DNA from: Mesorhizobium sp. B2-4-15 | GTDB taxonomy: Bacteria > Pseudomonadota > Alphaproteobacteria > Rhizobiales > Rhizobiaceae | Reading direction: 5' to 3' | DNA length: 64,000 nucleotides | Assembly (NCBI RefSeq): GCF_006658505.1 | Contig: NZ_VFUZ01000008.1 | Location: 1-64,000 of the forward strand | Shown here: positions 18,382-27,567 of the stretch, in pieces | Layout: every line of letters begins with the position of its first letter | How positions within the stretch are numbered: the first letter of the stretch is position 1 | The notes under the pieces: generated by a model | What the model saw: the letters and a program-made list of their open reading frames with translations, nothing else | The model's database searches: none | Told to the model about the DNA's origin: nothing | Program-made: the position numbers and the translations under genes

Positions 18382-19113
18382 ATGAGCTTGATGGACAGAC
18401 ACTCGGTCATCGAAAAGAACGCGACGCTTCTTCTGGTCGGCTCCCTGCTGGTCGTGACGATAGGCGGCATCGTCGAGATCGCACCGCTCTTCTATCTCGA
18501 CAACACGATCGAGAAGGTCGAAGGCATGCGGCCGTATTCGCCGCTCGAGCTCGCCGGGCGCAACATATATGTGCGCGAAGGCTGTTATCTCTGCCACAGC
18601 CAGATGATCAGGCCCTTCCGCGACGAGGTCGAGCGCTATGGCCATTACAGCCTCGCGGCGGAGTCGATGTACGATCACCCCTTTCAGTGGGGATCCAAGC
18701 GTACCGGCCCCGATCTGGCGCGTGTCGGCGACCGCTATTCAAACGAATGGCACGCCCAGCACCTGACCAATCCACAGTCGGTGGTGCCTGAATCGGTCAT
18801 GCCGAGCTATGGCTTCCTGAAGGACACGCCACTCGACCTGAAAAACTTCTCGACGCATCTCGTCGCGAACGCTCGTGTTGGTGTTCCCTATACGCCCGAC
18901 ATGATCGCCAACGCCGATGCCGACATGAAAGCGCAGGCGGATCCGGCTGCCGACACGACCGCACTTCTGAAACGCTATCCGAAGGCCAAGGTCGGCGATT
19001 TCGACGGCAATCCAAGCCAGGTAAGCGAGATGGACGCACTTGTCGCCTATCTGCAGGTCCTCGGGACCTTGGTCGACTTCAAGAACTACGACGAATCTGC
19101 CGGATACCGCTGA
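18382..19113 (+). CDS. fixO: cbb3-type oxidase subunit II, monoheme cytochrome c
   Basis: A 243-residue membrane-anchored cytochrome c that passes electrons to FixN. It has one N-terminal span (about 15-38), then the heme motif CYLCHS near residue 70 in [14 protein letters not shown], and a methionine-containing VMPSYGFL that can supply the axial ligand. AAGGAG lies seven bases before the start. It sits between fixN and fixQ with short gaps, as in all fixNOQP operons. Nothing about its length or motifs departs from the family. Confidence 0.97.
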   Translation: MSLMDRHSVIEKNATLLLVGSLLVVTIGGIVEIAPLFYLDNTIEKVEGMRPYSPLELAGRNIYVREGCYLCHSQMIRPFRDEVERYGHYSLAAESMYDHPFQWGSKRTGPDLARVGDRYSNEWHAQHLTNPQSVVPESVMPSYGFLKDTPLDLKNFSTHLVANARVGVPYTPDMIANADADMKAQADPAADTTALLKRYPKAKVGDFDGNPSQVSEMDALVAYLQVLGTLVDFKNYDESAGYR

Positions 19114-19123
19114 GGAGAATGCC

Positions 19124-19273
19124 ATGGATTACAATGCGATGCGGCAATTCGCCGACAGTTGGGTGCTGCTTTTCATGGCCCTGTTCTTTGTCGGGGCGAT
19201 CGTTTTCGCTCTCCGACCTGGAGGCAAGAGCCAAGCCGACGAAGCAGCCCGAATCCCTCTTAAGGACGACTGA
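19124..19273 (+). CDS. fixQ: cbb3-type oxidase small subunit
   Basis: A 49-residue single-span protein (hydrophobic stretch VLLFMALFFVGAIVFAL, about residues 14-30) that helps assemble and stabilise the cbb3 oxidase. ATG 19124 follows GAGGAG by eight bases and gives the normal FixQ N-terminus MDYNAMRQFADSW; the longer open frame begins inside fixO and is rejected. It lies between fixO and fixP with gaps of 10 and 2 bases, so it is translated from the common operon message. Confidence 0.93.
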   Translation: MDYNAMRQFADSWVLLFMALFFVGAIVFALRPGGKSQADEAARIPLKDD

Positions 19274-19275
19274 CC

Positions 19276-20139
19276 ATGAGCGACCAGCATATCGACGAGG
19301 TGTCGGGCGTCTCCACGACTGGCCATGAATGGGATGGTATCAGGGAACTCAACAATCCGCTCCCGCGGTGGTGGGTCATTACCTTCTACATCACCATCGT
19401 CTGGGCAATCGGCTATACGGTCGCCTATCCTGCCTGGCCGATGCTGACATCCGCGACCAAAGGCGTGCTTGGCTATTCCAGCCGCAACGAGGTCAAGAAC
19501 GAGCTCGCGGCCGCCGACGCCGCGAAAGACAAATATGTGGCGGCGGTGCAGTCCAAATCCGTCTCCGAAATACTCGCCGACGATTCATTGCGGGAGTTCG
19601 CCATCGCTGCCGGCGGAGCCGCGTTCAAGGTCAATTGCACTCAATGTCATGGTTCCGGCGCGACGGGATCGAAAGGCTTTCCCAATCTCAATGACGATGA
19701 TTGGCTTTGGGGCGGCAAGCCGGATCAGATCCAGCAGACAATTACGCACGGAATTCGCTTTTCATCCGACTCCGACACACGGGCTTCGGAGATGCCGGCC
19801 TTCGCGGAGGTCCTGTCTGCGGAGCAGATCGCGCAAGTCAGCACTTTCGTCGCCAGCCTGTCGGGCACCGTTGACAACGCCGCCCTGATCGCTCCGGGCG
19901 CCAAGGTGTTCGCGGATAATTGCGCCGCCTGCCACGGCGACACCGCAAAAGGCAACCGCGAGGTCGGTGCACCCAATCTGACCGACGCGATCTGGCTTTA
20001 CGGTTCGGGTGAAGCTGCGATCGCGGCACAGATACGTGCGCCCAGGAATGGTGTGATGCCTGCATGGGGTCCGCGTCTGGGCGAGACCAAGGTCGAGGAA
20101 CTCGCTGTTTACATCCATTCGCTTGGCGGTGGGGAATAG
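19276..20139 (+). CDS. fixP: cbb3-type oxidase subunit III, diheme cytochrome c
   Basis: A 287-residue membrane-bound diheme cytochrome c that takes electrons from the bc1 complex or soluble cytochromes. It has an N-terminal membrane segment (WWVITFYITIVWAIGYTVAY, about 33-52) and two heme motifs, CTQCHG and CAACHG, in repeated cytochrome domains. Its start is two bases after fixQ. A strong hairpin 45 bases after its stop suggests the fixNOQP transcript ends there. All features agree with the family. Confidence 0.97.
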   Translation: MSDQHIDEVSGVSTTGHEWDGIRELNNPLPRWWVITFYITIVWAIGYTVAYPAWPMLTSATKGVLGYSSRNEVKNELAAADAAKDKYVAAVQSKSVSEILADDSLREFAIAAGGAAFKVNCTQCHGSGATGSKGFPNLNDDDWLWGGKPDQIQQTITHGIRFSSDSDTRASEMPAFAEVLSAEQIAQVSTFVASLSGTVDNAALIAPGAKVFADNCAACHGDTAKGNREVGAPNLTDAIWLYGSGEAAIAAQIRAPRNGVMPAWGPRLGETKVEELAVYIHSLGGGE

Positions 20140-20183
20140 GAAGCGGGAGACCTATTCCCTGCCCTCTGCCGCCAAAGCGACGG

Positions 20184-20202
20184 GGCCCGGCCATGCCGGG
20201 CC
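20184..20202 (+). terminator. Hairpin after fixNOQP
   Basis: A perfect 8-base stem, GGCCCGGC / GCCGGGCC, with a CAT loop. It lies 45 bases after the fixP stop and is followed by a T-containing stretch (CTGTTTTG), so an intrinsic terminator is likely. The fixG promoter box begins 28 bases later. Confidence 0.65.
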
Positions 20203-20229
20203 TCGACTGTTTTGTGGATTGATAGCGGA

Positions 20230-20243
20230 TTGACTTGCATCAA
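20230..20243. promoter_or_regulatory. FixK box before fixG
   Basis: TTGACTTGCATCAA matches TTGAY-N4-ATCAA. It lies 70 bases before the fixG GTG start and gives fixGHIS its own oxygen-regulated promoter. Confidence 0.85.
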
Positions 20244-20312
20244 CGCGGCCTGGACCGCCATGCGGCAAACCTGTCCAACGCGAGATCATCGGCTACGCGT
20301 TTGGAGATACCT

Positions 20313-21872
20313 GTGCTGGATCAAACACAGATAGAACGGCTTGAGGCAGAGCCGGTCAATTCCGCCAAGATGCGGCAGCCGCTTTATGCGGCGCGCAAAA
20401 AGATCTTTCCCAAGCGTGCTTCTGGTCGGTTTCGCCAGTTCAAGTGGCTGGTGATGGCCATCACCCTTGGCATCTACTACCTGACACCGTGGCTGCGGTG
20501 GGACCGCGGCCCATACGCACCAGACCAGGCGGTGCTGGTGGATCTCGCAAATCGGCGTTTCTACTTCTTCTTCATCGAGATCTGGCCGCAGGAATTCTAC
20601 TACGTCGCTGGCCTCCTCGTGATGGCCGGGGTCGGCCTCTTCCTGCTGACGTCGACGGTCGGGCGAGCCTGGTGCGGCTACGCTTGCCCGCAGACCGTCT
20701 GGGTCGATTTGTTTCTTGTCGTCGAACGGGCGATCGAGGGTGATCGCAATGCACGCATGAAACTGGACGCCGGACCCTGGACAATTCGCAAGCTCGGCCT
20801 TCGGACGGCCAAACATCTCATCTGGCTAGTTATCGCCATCGCGACAGGCGGAGCATGGATCTTCTATTTCGCCGATGCGCCGACGCTGCTTGGAGAGGTC
20901 ATCACGGGCGCTGCTGCATCTATCGCCTACATCACGATCGGTGTGCTCACAGCGACGACCTACACCTTCGGCGGACTGATGCGCGAACAGATCTGCACAT
21001 ACATGTGTCCATGGCCGCGGATTCAGGCAGCCATGCTTGACGAGAGTTCGCTGACCGTCACCTACAATGACTGGCGCGGCGAGCCGCGTTCGCGACACGC
21101 CAAGAAAGCCCAGGTGGCGGGCCTTCCAACAGGGGATTGCGTCGATTGCAACGCCTGCGTTGCCGTCTGCCCGATGGGCATCGACATCCGCGACGGCCAG
21201 CAGCTCGAATGCATTACCTGCGCTCTGTGCATCGATGCCTGCGACGGGGTCATGGACAAGCTCGGCAGAGAGCGCGGACTGATCTCCTACGCCACGCTCA
21301 CCGACTACAATGCCAATATGGCCCTGGCCACGGCTCAGGGGACGTTGCCCATCAGGCCTTCGTTGATCAGGACCGGTGACGGAGAATTTTCCGACAAGGT
21401 TGCCCACTTTCACCTGAGGAAGATCTTTCGACCACGCACCTTCGCTTACATGGGCCTATGGTCCATGCTCGGCCTGGCATTGCTCTACTCGCTTCTGACA
21501 CGCGACCGGCTTGAAGTGAACGTGCTCCACGACCGCAACCCGCAATTTGTCACTTTGTCGGATGGCGCCATTCGCAATGGCTACACCGTCAAGCTTCTCA
21601 ACATGATCCCGGAGCCACGGACAATTGTCGTCAGGCTCGAAGGGCTCGAAGGCGCGGAAATGAGCCTCGTTGGCAGCGAGCTTCCCGCAGGGCGCTCCTT
21701 TGCGATCCCGGTCGAACCCGACCGTTTGAAGACGCTGAAGATTTTCGTGCGCCTTCCAGTCGCTCGGATTCAGGGTGCAACGCAGACCTTCAGGTTCGTG
21801 GCCGAGGACAAGGCATCATTCGAGTCGAACCAATACACCGCCACCTTCAACGCGCCGGAGAGCAGCAAATGA
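20313..21872 (+). CDS. fixG: Cytochrome oxidase accessory ferredoxin-like protein (CcoG)
   Basis: A 519-residue polytopic membrane protein with two [4Fe-4S] ferredoxin-type clusters, needed for copper handling and assembly of the cbb3 oxidase. Cysteine motifs CVDCNACVAVCPMGID and CITCALCIDAC are central, and extra CGYACPQTVW and CTYMCPWPRIQ cysteines lie in the membrane part. GTG 20313 is chosen because GGAG lies six bases upstream; the longest frame begins inside the FixK box and cannot be the real start. The C-terminal domain after about residue 410 is the usual Ig-like periplasmic region. Its stop overlaps the fixH start by ATGA. Confidence 0.94.
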   Translation: MLDQTQIERLEAEPVNSAKMRQPLYAARKKIFPKRASGRFRQFKWLVMAITLGIYYLTPWLRWDRGPYAPDQAVLVDLANRRFYFFFIEIWPQEFYYVAGLLVMAGVGLFLLTSTVGRAWCGYACPQTVWVDLFLVVERAIEGDRNARMKLDAGPWTIRKLGLRTAKHLIWLVIAIATGGAWIFYFADAPTLLGEVITGAAASIAYITIGVLTATTYTFGGLMREQICTYMCPWPRIQAAMLDESSLTVTYNDWRGEPRSRHAKKAQVAGLPTGDCVDCNACVAVCPMGIDIRDGQQLECITCALCIDACDGVMDKLGRERGLISYATLTDYNANMALATAQGTLPIRPSLIRTGDGEFSDKVAHFHLRKIFRPRTFAYMGLWSMLGLALLYSLLTRDRLEVNVLHDRNPQFVTLSDGAIRNGYTVKLLNMIPEPRTIVVRLEGLEGAEMSLVGSELPAGRSFAIPVEPDRLKTLKIFVRLPVARIQGATQTFRFVAEDKASFESNQYTATFNAPESSK

Positions 21873-22366
21873 GTGTCGCGACACGGAAGCCCCGCGAATT
21901 CACCGGTCGGCACATGTTGGCCGTCTTCGTCGCTTTTTTCGGTGTCGTCATCGGAGTCAACGTCTTGATGGCGACCCTTGCAAACACCACTTGGACCGGC
22001 CTCGTCGTCGAAAATACCTTTGTCGCCAGCCAGCAGTTTAACAAGAAGGCCGAGCAAGGCCGCGCCCAGGCATCACTCGGCTGGAAAAGCCAACTCGTCA
22101 TATCGGGCGGAGACATCCGCTACAGCCTGGCGGATGCCTCCGGCAAGCCGGTCGCATTGCACGGCGTCAAAGTGATGTTTCGCCACCCGGCATACGAGAC
22201 AGAAGACAAGCTGGTCATTCTGGCTTCGGGTGTTGGACAGGAATTCGCCGCGCGCCATCAGCCAAAAGACGGGGTCTGGATCGTGGAGGTTGATGCCGAC
22301 GCGGGGCTCTCCGAGCCGTATCGCGAGGTTCGGCGGCTCATCATCGCCCACGGTGAGATCCAATGA
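21869..22366 (+). CDS. fixH: FixH family protein
   Basis: A 165-residue protein with one N-terminal membrane span (HMLAVFVAFFGVVIGVNVLM, about 13-32) and a periplasmic beta-rich domain. FixH (CcoH) is required for stable assembly of the cbb3 oxidase. It starts within the fixG stop codon and its stop overlaps the fixI start, so fixG, fixH and fixI are translationally coupled. The NTTWTGLVVENTFVASQQFN segment after the anchor is typical of the family. Confidence 0.94.
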   Translation: MSVATRKPREFTGRHMLAVFVAFFGVVIGVNVLMATLANTTWTGLVVENTFVASQQFNKKAEQGRAQASLGWKSQLVISGGDIRYSLADASGKPVALHGVKVMFRHPAYETEDKLVILASGVGQEFAARHQPKDGVWIVEVDADAGLSEPYREVRRLIIAHGEIQ

Positions 22367-24645
22367 GTTGTTGCGCACCCGGCGTTGAGTCCGCGCTGGA
22401 TCTGGGCGGCTCGACTGCAAATCTACCATCGAGCCAGGAAATCAACCTGGCAAGCCGGCCGCTTGGCGACGGCATCATCCAAACCGACCTTTCCGTGCCC
22501 GCGGTCCATTGCGGCGCCTGCATCCAGATTGTCGAGACGGCGCTCGCCGGCCTTGAGCGGGTCGAGAGCGCGCGCGTAAACCTGTCGACCAAACGCGTCT
22601 CGGTCCGCTGGCGTGATGGCGCGGTGCCGCCATTCGTGGCTACACTTGGCAGGCTTGGCTACGACGCGCACCTTTACGATCCGGCAGCCGACCAAAGGGA
22701 CGAGACGTTGTCGGAATTGATTCGCGCCGTGGCTGTGGCGGGCTTTGCCGCGGGCAACATCATGCTCCTTTCCGTCTCGGTCTGGTCTGGAGCGCAGGGC
22801 GCGACGCGTGACCTGTTCCATTGGGTATCGGCGCTTATTGCCATTCCCGCGCTTGCGTTCGCCGGCGGCATCTTCTTTCGCTCGGCCTGGACTGCTTTGC
22901 GGCATGGTCGCATGAACATGGATGTCCCGATCGCGGTGGGCGTCTCTCTGGCCTATGCAATGAGCCTTTACGAGACGATCAACCATGGCGATCATGCGTA
23001 TTTTGATGCCTCGGTATCGCTCCTCTTTTTCCTGCTGATCGGCAGAACGCTCGACCATGTCATGCGCGAACGCGCGCGAACCGCTGTGAAGGGCTTGTCG
23101 CGGCTTGCCGCCCGCGGCGCGGCGATCGTGCGCGGCGATGGTTCGCGCGACTATCTGCCTGTCGAGGAAATTGAACCTGGAATGCAGGTCCTTGTGGCTG
23201 CGGGCGAAAGGGTTCCGGTGGACGGACGGATTGTCAAAGGGACATCGGATCTCGACTGTTCCCTGGTCTCCGGCGAGAGCACGCCGCGAAACGCATCCAT
23301 CGGACAGATCGTCCAGGCCGGCATCCTCAATCTGACCGGGCCGCTGACGATCGAATGTACAGCTGCGGCGAAGGACTCGTTTCTGGCCGAGATGGTTCGG
23401 CTGATGGAGGCCGCCGAGGGCGGACGTGCGAAGTACCGCCGCATCGCCGATCGGGTCTCGGCGCTCTATGCCCCGGTGGTTCACCTCACCGCCTTTGCGA
23501 CATTCCTCGGATGGATGGCCGCCACCGGCGACTGGCATAGGTCCATTACCATCGCGATCGCCGTCCTGATCATCACTTGTCCCTGCGCGCTGGGCCTCGC
23601 GGTGCCGATCGTGCAGGTGGTCGCCGCACGGCGCTTGTTCGAAAACGGCATCATGGTCAAGGATGGTTCAGCGATGGAGCGCCTGGCAACAATCGATATC
23701 GCGGCGTTCGACAAGACAGGTACGCTCACCCTCGGACAGCCCCGCCTCGTCAATGCGCCGTCGATCGACCCGGCCATGCTGGCGATCGCGGCCGACATGG
23801 CCTCGAACTCTCGCCATCCTTTCTCAAGAGCGATCGCCGGTTTTGCCGGTCCCGGCGGGCAAATGAAATTCGACGACGTCACCGAACATCCGGGTTTTGG
23901 CATTGAGGCCGTTGCCGCCGGAAGCACCTGGCGGTTGGGCCGGCGCGGTTGGGCAGGGTGGAAAGCCAGAACCGGGGGTGAAGGCAAGCATGGCTTCGGC
24001 GGAACGGTCTTGGCGAAGAACGGCATGATCGTCGCGACCTTTGAATTCGACGATGCGCTGCGCTCCGACGCCCGGACAGCTTTGGTCCAGTTGGAAGACG
24101 CTGGAGTTTCAGTCGAAATGCTATCCGGCGACACGGCGCGTGCCTGTGGCCAAGTCGCGCGGACGCTGGCTATCGGCAACTTCGTTCCGTGCCTCTTGCC
24201 GTCCGGAAAGGTCGAACGCATGGAAGACCTCGCGAGAGCCGGGCACAGGGTTCTGATGGTCGGCGACGGCTTGAACGACACGCCGGCGCTCAGCGCGGCG
24301 CACGTCTCCATCGCTCCAGCCACGGCGGCCGACATCGGCCGCAGCGCCGCGGACTTTGTGTTCCTTCGCGAAAGCCTCCTGGCGATTCCCTTCGCGCTGG
24401 ACGTTTCGCGAAAAGCGGACCGCCTCATTCGCCAGAATGTCGCCCTGGCCATCATCTACAATGCGATCGCAGTGCCAGTCGCGATCCTGGGCCACGTCAC
24501 GCCGCTGATCGCGGCCGCCGCGATGTCGATTTCCTCGCTGTTGGTCATTGCAAACGCGTTGCGCCTGCATGAATCCGTCCGGCGCAAGCGCCCGTCTTCC
24601 GACACGCTCGGTTCCAAAGCCCAACCCTCGGCCGCTCTGTCATGA
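22363..24645 (+). CDS. fixI: Copper-exporting P1B-type ATPase for cbb3 oxidase maturation
   Basis: A 760-residue P-type ATPase that moves copper across the inner membrane for insertion into the cbb3 oxidase. The N-terminal heavy-metal domain has VHCGAC with C50 and C53, preceded by an MSCC start that adds two more cysteines. The membrane CPCALGLAVP motif, the phosphorylated aspartate in DKTGTLT and the hinge VGDGLNDTPAL are all present. It overlaps fixH and fixS by ATGA. FixI/CcoI differs in role from general copper-detoxifying CopA, and its operon position settles the assignment. Confidence 0.96.
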   Translation: MSCCAPGVESALDLGGSTANLPSSQEINLASRPLGDGIIQTDLSVPAVHCGACIQIVETALAGLERVESARVNLSTKRVSVRWRDGAVPPFVATLGRLGYDAHLYDPAADQRDETLSELIRAVAVAGFAAGNIMLLSVSVWSGAQGATRDLFHWVSALIAIPALAFAGGIFFRSAWTALRHGRMNMDVPIAVGVSLAYAMSLYETINHGDHAYFDASVSLLFFLLIGRTLDHVMRERARTAVKGLSRLAARGAAIVRGDGSRDYLPVEEIEPGMQVLVAAGERVPVDGRIVKGTSDLDCSLVSGESTPRNASIGQIVQAGILNLTGPLTIECTAAAKDSFLAEMVRLMEAAEGGRAKYRRIADRVSALYAPVVHLTAFATFLGWMAATGDWHRSITIAIAVLIITCPCALGLAVPIVQVVAARRLFENGIMVKDGSAMERLATIDIAAFDKTGTLTLGQPRLVNAPSIDPAMLAIAADMASNSRHPFSRAIAGFAGPGGQMKFDDVTEHPGFGIEAVAAGSTWRLGRRGWAGWKARTGGEGKHGFGGTVLAKNGMIVATFEFDDALRSDARTALVQLEDAGVSVEMLSGDTARACGQVARTLAIGNFVPCLLPSGKVERMEDLARAGHRVLMVGDGLNDTPALSAAHVSIAPATAADIGRSAADFVFLRESLLAIPFALDVSRKADRLIRQNVALAIIYNAIAVPVAILGHVTPLIAAAAMSISSLLVIANALRLHESVRRKRPSSDTLGSKAQPSAALS

Positions 24646-24797
24646 CAACGCTCGTCTACCTGATTCCGGTCGCTCTCTTTCTTGGCACACTCGGCCTTGT
24701 CGGTTTCCTTTGGGCCTTGAAGAGTGGTCAATATGAGGACCTTGACGGCGCCGCGGAACGCATCCTGACGGATCAGGAAGACAAACCTGCGCGGTAA
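24642..24797 (+). CDS. fixS: cbb3-type oxidase maturation protein
   Basis: A 51-residue single-span protein beginning MTTLVYLIPVALFLG and continuing with a hydrophobic stretch to about residue 26, then an acidic tail with YEDLDGAAERIL. The segment FLWALKSGQYEDLDG is the hallmark of FixS/CcoS. Its ATG lies in the fixI stop (ATGA overlap). It is needed to insert heme and copper into FixN. The gene is short and easily missed but the match is clear. Confidence 0.95.
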   Translation: MTTLVYLIPVALFLGTLGLVGFLWALKSGQYEDLDGAAERILTDQEDKPAR

Positions 24798-24883
24798 CTT
24801 GCGAGAAGACAAGGGCGCGAGCACAGTATGGGCCGCCATCGTGTTGACCGAGAACAATGAGCCTTGCGTTTCAGGTGCTCGCG

Positions 24884-27490
24884 TCATGCTCCATGGCGAG
24901 CGTCGACGCCTCGCTCACGCGTGTGTCGCCGGCGGTGGATTTCCTGTCCAAAGAACCATCGTTTGGTGGCTTCGGATGCCCCCAGATACGTTGCCGTGAT
25001 TGCGAGAAGGCCGGAAAGGACGGTCAACGGCAACGGGACGAACCCAAATGCGGCTGACAACGGTACATAGGGAATGACGACAGCCGCAAAGCCGACCGCC
25101 ACGGTCAGCCAGGCCAGCGCCTTGCCGGGGCGGCTTGCCCAGAACGGTTTGTGCGTGCGCACGATCAGCACGATCGCCAGTTGGGTCATTAGCGACTCGA
25201 CGAACCACGCCGTCCGGAATGCGTCGGGGGCGGCGTGAATGACGAGCAACAGAAAGGCAAAAGTCGCGAAATCGAACATGGAGCTCAGCAAACCAAAGCT
25301 GATCATGAAGCGCCTGATGATGTGGATGTCCCATCGGCGCGGCCGGCTGGTCTGCTCCGCATCGACATTGTCCGCGGCGATTGCCAGCGATGGAATGCTG
25401 GAGAGCAGATTGTTCAGCAGGATCTGCGTTGCCAGCATCGGCAGGAATGGCAGAAACAACGATGCGACCGCCATGCTGATCATGTTGCCGAAATTGGCGC
25501 TGGTGGTGATGGAGATATATTTCATCGTGTTGGCGAAGGTCTTGCGCCCATCGTCGACGCCGCGCACGACGACACCCAGATCTTGCTTCAGAAGGATGAT
25601 GTCGGCGGCTTCCCGGGCGACGTCGACGGCCGTGTCCACCGAAATGCCGATGTCGGCCTCGTGGAGGGCCGGCGCGTCATTGATGCCGTCTCCCATGTAG
25701 CCGACGACGTGTCCGTGGCTTCTGAAGGCTTCGACGATGCGTTCCTTCTGGTTGGGATCGATTTCGACAAAGAGGTCCGTGTTTTTTGCGCGCCCGAAGA
25801 GTGCGCTCTTGGTGAGCTTTGCCAGATCCTCGCCTGTCATGATGCGATCCGAGCGCAGCCCCACCGCATCGGCAAGGTGTGCCGCGACGTAGCGGTTGTC
25901 CCCGGAGATGACCTTCACCGCGATGCCGCGATGCCCGAGTGCCGCCAGCGTTTCGCGCACCCCAGCCTTGGGCGGATCAAGGAAGAGCAGGAAACCTGCG
26001 AAGTCGAGTGCAATCTCGTCGTCTCTGGTGCAATGTGCCCGCTTTTCGTGCTCACGAACAGCCACGCCGAGCACACGGTAGCCGTCGGCGCTCCAACCGC
26101 GGAACTTCGCCTCGATTGCATCGCGCTGCTCGAGACCAAGCGGTTCCGACCCCTTCGCGGTACGAACCGAGCTGCAGGCCTCAAGCACATTCTGAACCGC
26201 GCCCTTGCAGATCAGAAGGTCGTCAGCTCCTTTGCCGCGCACGACGACCGACAGCCTCTTGCGGATGAAATCATACGGAATTTCATCGACTTTGATGAAG
26301 GCTTCCTGATTGGAGCCGCCACCTTGTGCTGCTGCTATCGCTTCATCCAATGGGTTTTTCAGCCCGGTCTGCAGGCACGCATTGAGACGCGCCCAAAGCA
26401 GGATGTCGGCCGACGGATTGCCATCGACGTCAACCCATCCGTCAAGATGGATAACCCCTTCCGTCAAGGTTCCGGTCTTGTCGGTGCAAAGCAGATCCAT
26501 GCTGCCCAGGTTTTCGATCGCGTCGAGACGCCGTACGATGACCCCATTTGCCGCCATGGCGCGCGCGCCTTTGGCCAACGTCACACTGATGATGGCCGGG
26601 AGCAGTTCCGGCGTAAGGCCGACCGCCAGAGCCAGGGAAAACAGCAGGGACTCGATCAAGGGCCGTTGCAGCAGCAGATTGGCAAAGAAAACAATGATGA
26701 CGATTGCCAGCATTATCTCCGTCATCAGGTAGCCGAACCGCCTGATCCCCTTGGCAAATCCTGTTTCAGGAATATTCCGTTCCAGAGCCGCGGCGATGGA
26801 GGCGAACTCGGTGCGGCTTCCGGTATTTACGGCCAGCATGGTGGCGGTCCCGCTGCGCACCGACGTGCCTGTGAACACCGCGTTTGAGCGCTGGGCAATG
26901 GGAGCATCCGGCGCCGATCGCCCCGGTGCCTTCACGGCCGGAAATGTCTCGCCGGTGAGCACGGCCTCGCTGACATTGAAATCACAGGTTTCGAGGAGGA
27001 CACCATCCGCTGGAATCAGATTCCCGGCCGAGAGCCGCACTATGTCGCCCGGTACGATCCCCTCGGCATCGACGGAGCGCTCGGCATTGTCGCGCAAGAC
27101 GGCCGCCTTGCGCGAAATACGCTGTTTCAGTGCTTGCGTCGCCCGCGAGGCGCCGTATTCCTGCGTGAAGCTCAGCGCGCAGCTCGCCAACACGATCACG
27201 CCGATGATCGCGGCCTCCTGGCCATCTCCAACGAACGCTGAAACGACGGCGGCAAAGATGAGGATGAGAACGAGTGGGCTGCGAAATTGCCGACCGAACA
27301 CGCTCAGCGCCGAAGAGCTGGTTTGCGATGTCGGACTGTTCCAGCCGATTTTGGCGAGCCGCGCTTCGGCTTCGGCGCTCGCTAGCCCCGTCGCCGACGC
27401 TTGCAGACGCTGCAACAGCTCGCTGCTCTCGATCGACCAGTAGGCGCCTTGCGGACTTGCAATGCCTATCGAAGCAGGGGCGGACTGCAT
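24884..27490 (-). CDS. mgtA: MgtA-type P-type ATPase (magnesium-import family)
   Basis: An 868-residue P3B-type cation ATPase in the inner membrane. It has the phosphorylation motif CTDKTGTLTEG, the GDGINDAPAL hinge, and the DIGISVDTAVDVAREAADII run (given in part) characteristic of MgtA/MgtB. An N-terminal cation-ATPase domain precedes the first membrane pair. ATG 27490 has AAAGGAA seven bases upstream and gives a normal N-terminus; the longer frame adds 18 residues without a better ribosome site. It converges on fixS and lies downstream of the stress-protein gene, 77 bases away on the same strand, so they may be co-transcribed. In this setting it may carry magnesium or another divalent cation under low oxygen; that is inference. 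Confidence 0.85.
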   Translation of the reverse strand: MQSAPASIGIASPQGAYWSIESSELLQRLQASATGLASAEAEARLAKIGWNSPTSQTSSSALSVFGRQFRSPLVLILIFAAVVSAFVGDGQEAAIIGVIVLASCALSFTQEYGASRATQALKQRISRKAAVLRDNAERSVDAEGIVPGDIVRLSAGNLIPADGVLLETCDFNVSEAVLTGETFPAVKAPGRSAPDAPIAQRSNAVFTGTSVRSGTATMLAVNTGSRTEFASIAAALERNIPETGFAKGIRRFGYLMTEIMLAIVIIVFFANLLLQRPLIESLLFSLALAVGLTPELLPAIISVTLAKGARAMAANGVIVRRLDAIENLGSMDLLCTDKTGTLTEGVIHLDGWVDVDGNPSADILLWARLNACLQTGLKNPLDEAIAAAQGGGSNQEAFIKVDEIPYDFIRKRLSVVVRGKGADDLLICKGAVQNVLEACSSVRTAKGSEPLGLEQRDAIEAKFRGWSADGYRVLGVAVREHEKRAHCTRDDEIALDFAGFLLFLDPPKAGVRETLAALGHRGIAVKVISGDNRYVAAHLADAVGLRSDRIMTGEDLAKLTKSALFGRAKNTDLFVEIDPNQKERIVEAFRSHGHVVGYMGDGINDAPALHEADIGISVDTAVDVAREAADIILLKQDLGVVVRGVDDGRKTFANTMKYISITTSANFGNMISMAVASLFLPFLPMLATQILLNNLLSSIPSLAIAADNVDAEQTSRPRRWDIHIIRRFMISFGLLSSMFDFATFAFLLLVIHAAPDAFRTAWFVESLMTQLAIVLIVRTHKPFWASRPGKALAWLTVAVGFAAVVIPYVPLSAAFGFVPLPLTVLSGLLAITATYLGASEATKRWFFGQEIHRRRHTRERGVDARHGA

Positions 27491-27567
27491 GTTGCGTTTC
27501 CTTTGCTGCCGGCCAATCCAGATCGCTGGGTTGGCCGACAGCAATCAGCGTGCATGACGAGAGAACA

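Noticed and set aside
16857..18791. 644-codon frame overlapping fixN and fixO
   Set aside because: Product is arginine- and proline-rich with no family features; fixN and fixO are certain.
20235..20312. Longer fixG start at TTG 20235
   Set aside because: It begins inside the FixK box; GTG 20313 has a ribosome-binding site.
25235..26887. 550-codon frame antisense to the MgtA-type ATPase
   Set aside because: Complement of a gene with all P-type ATPase motifs.
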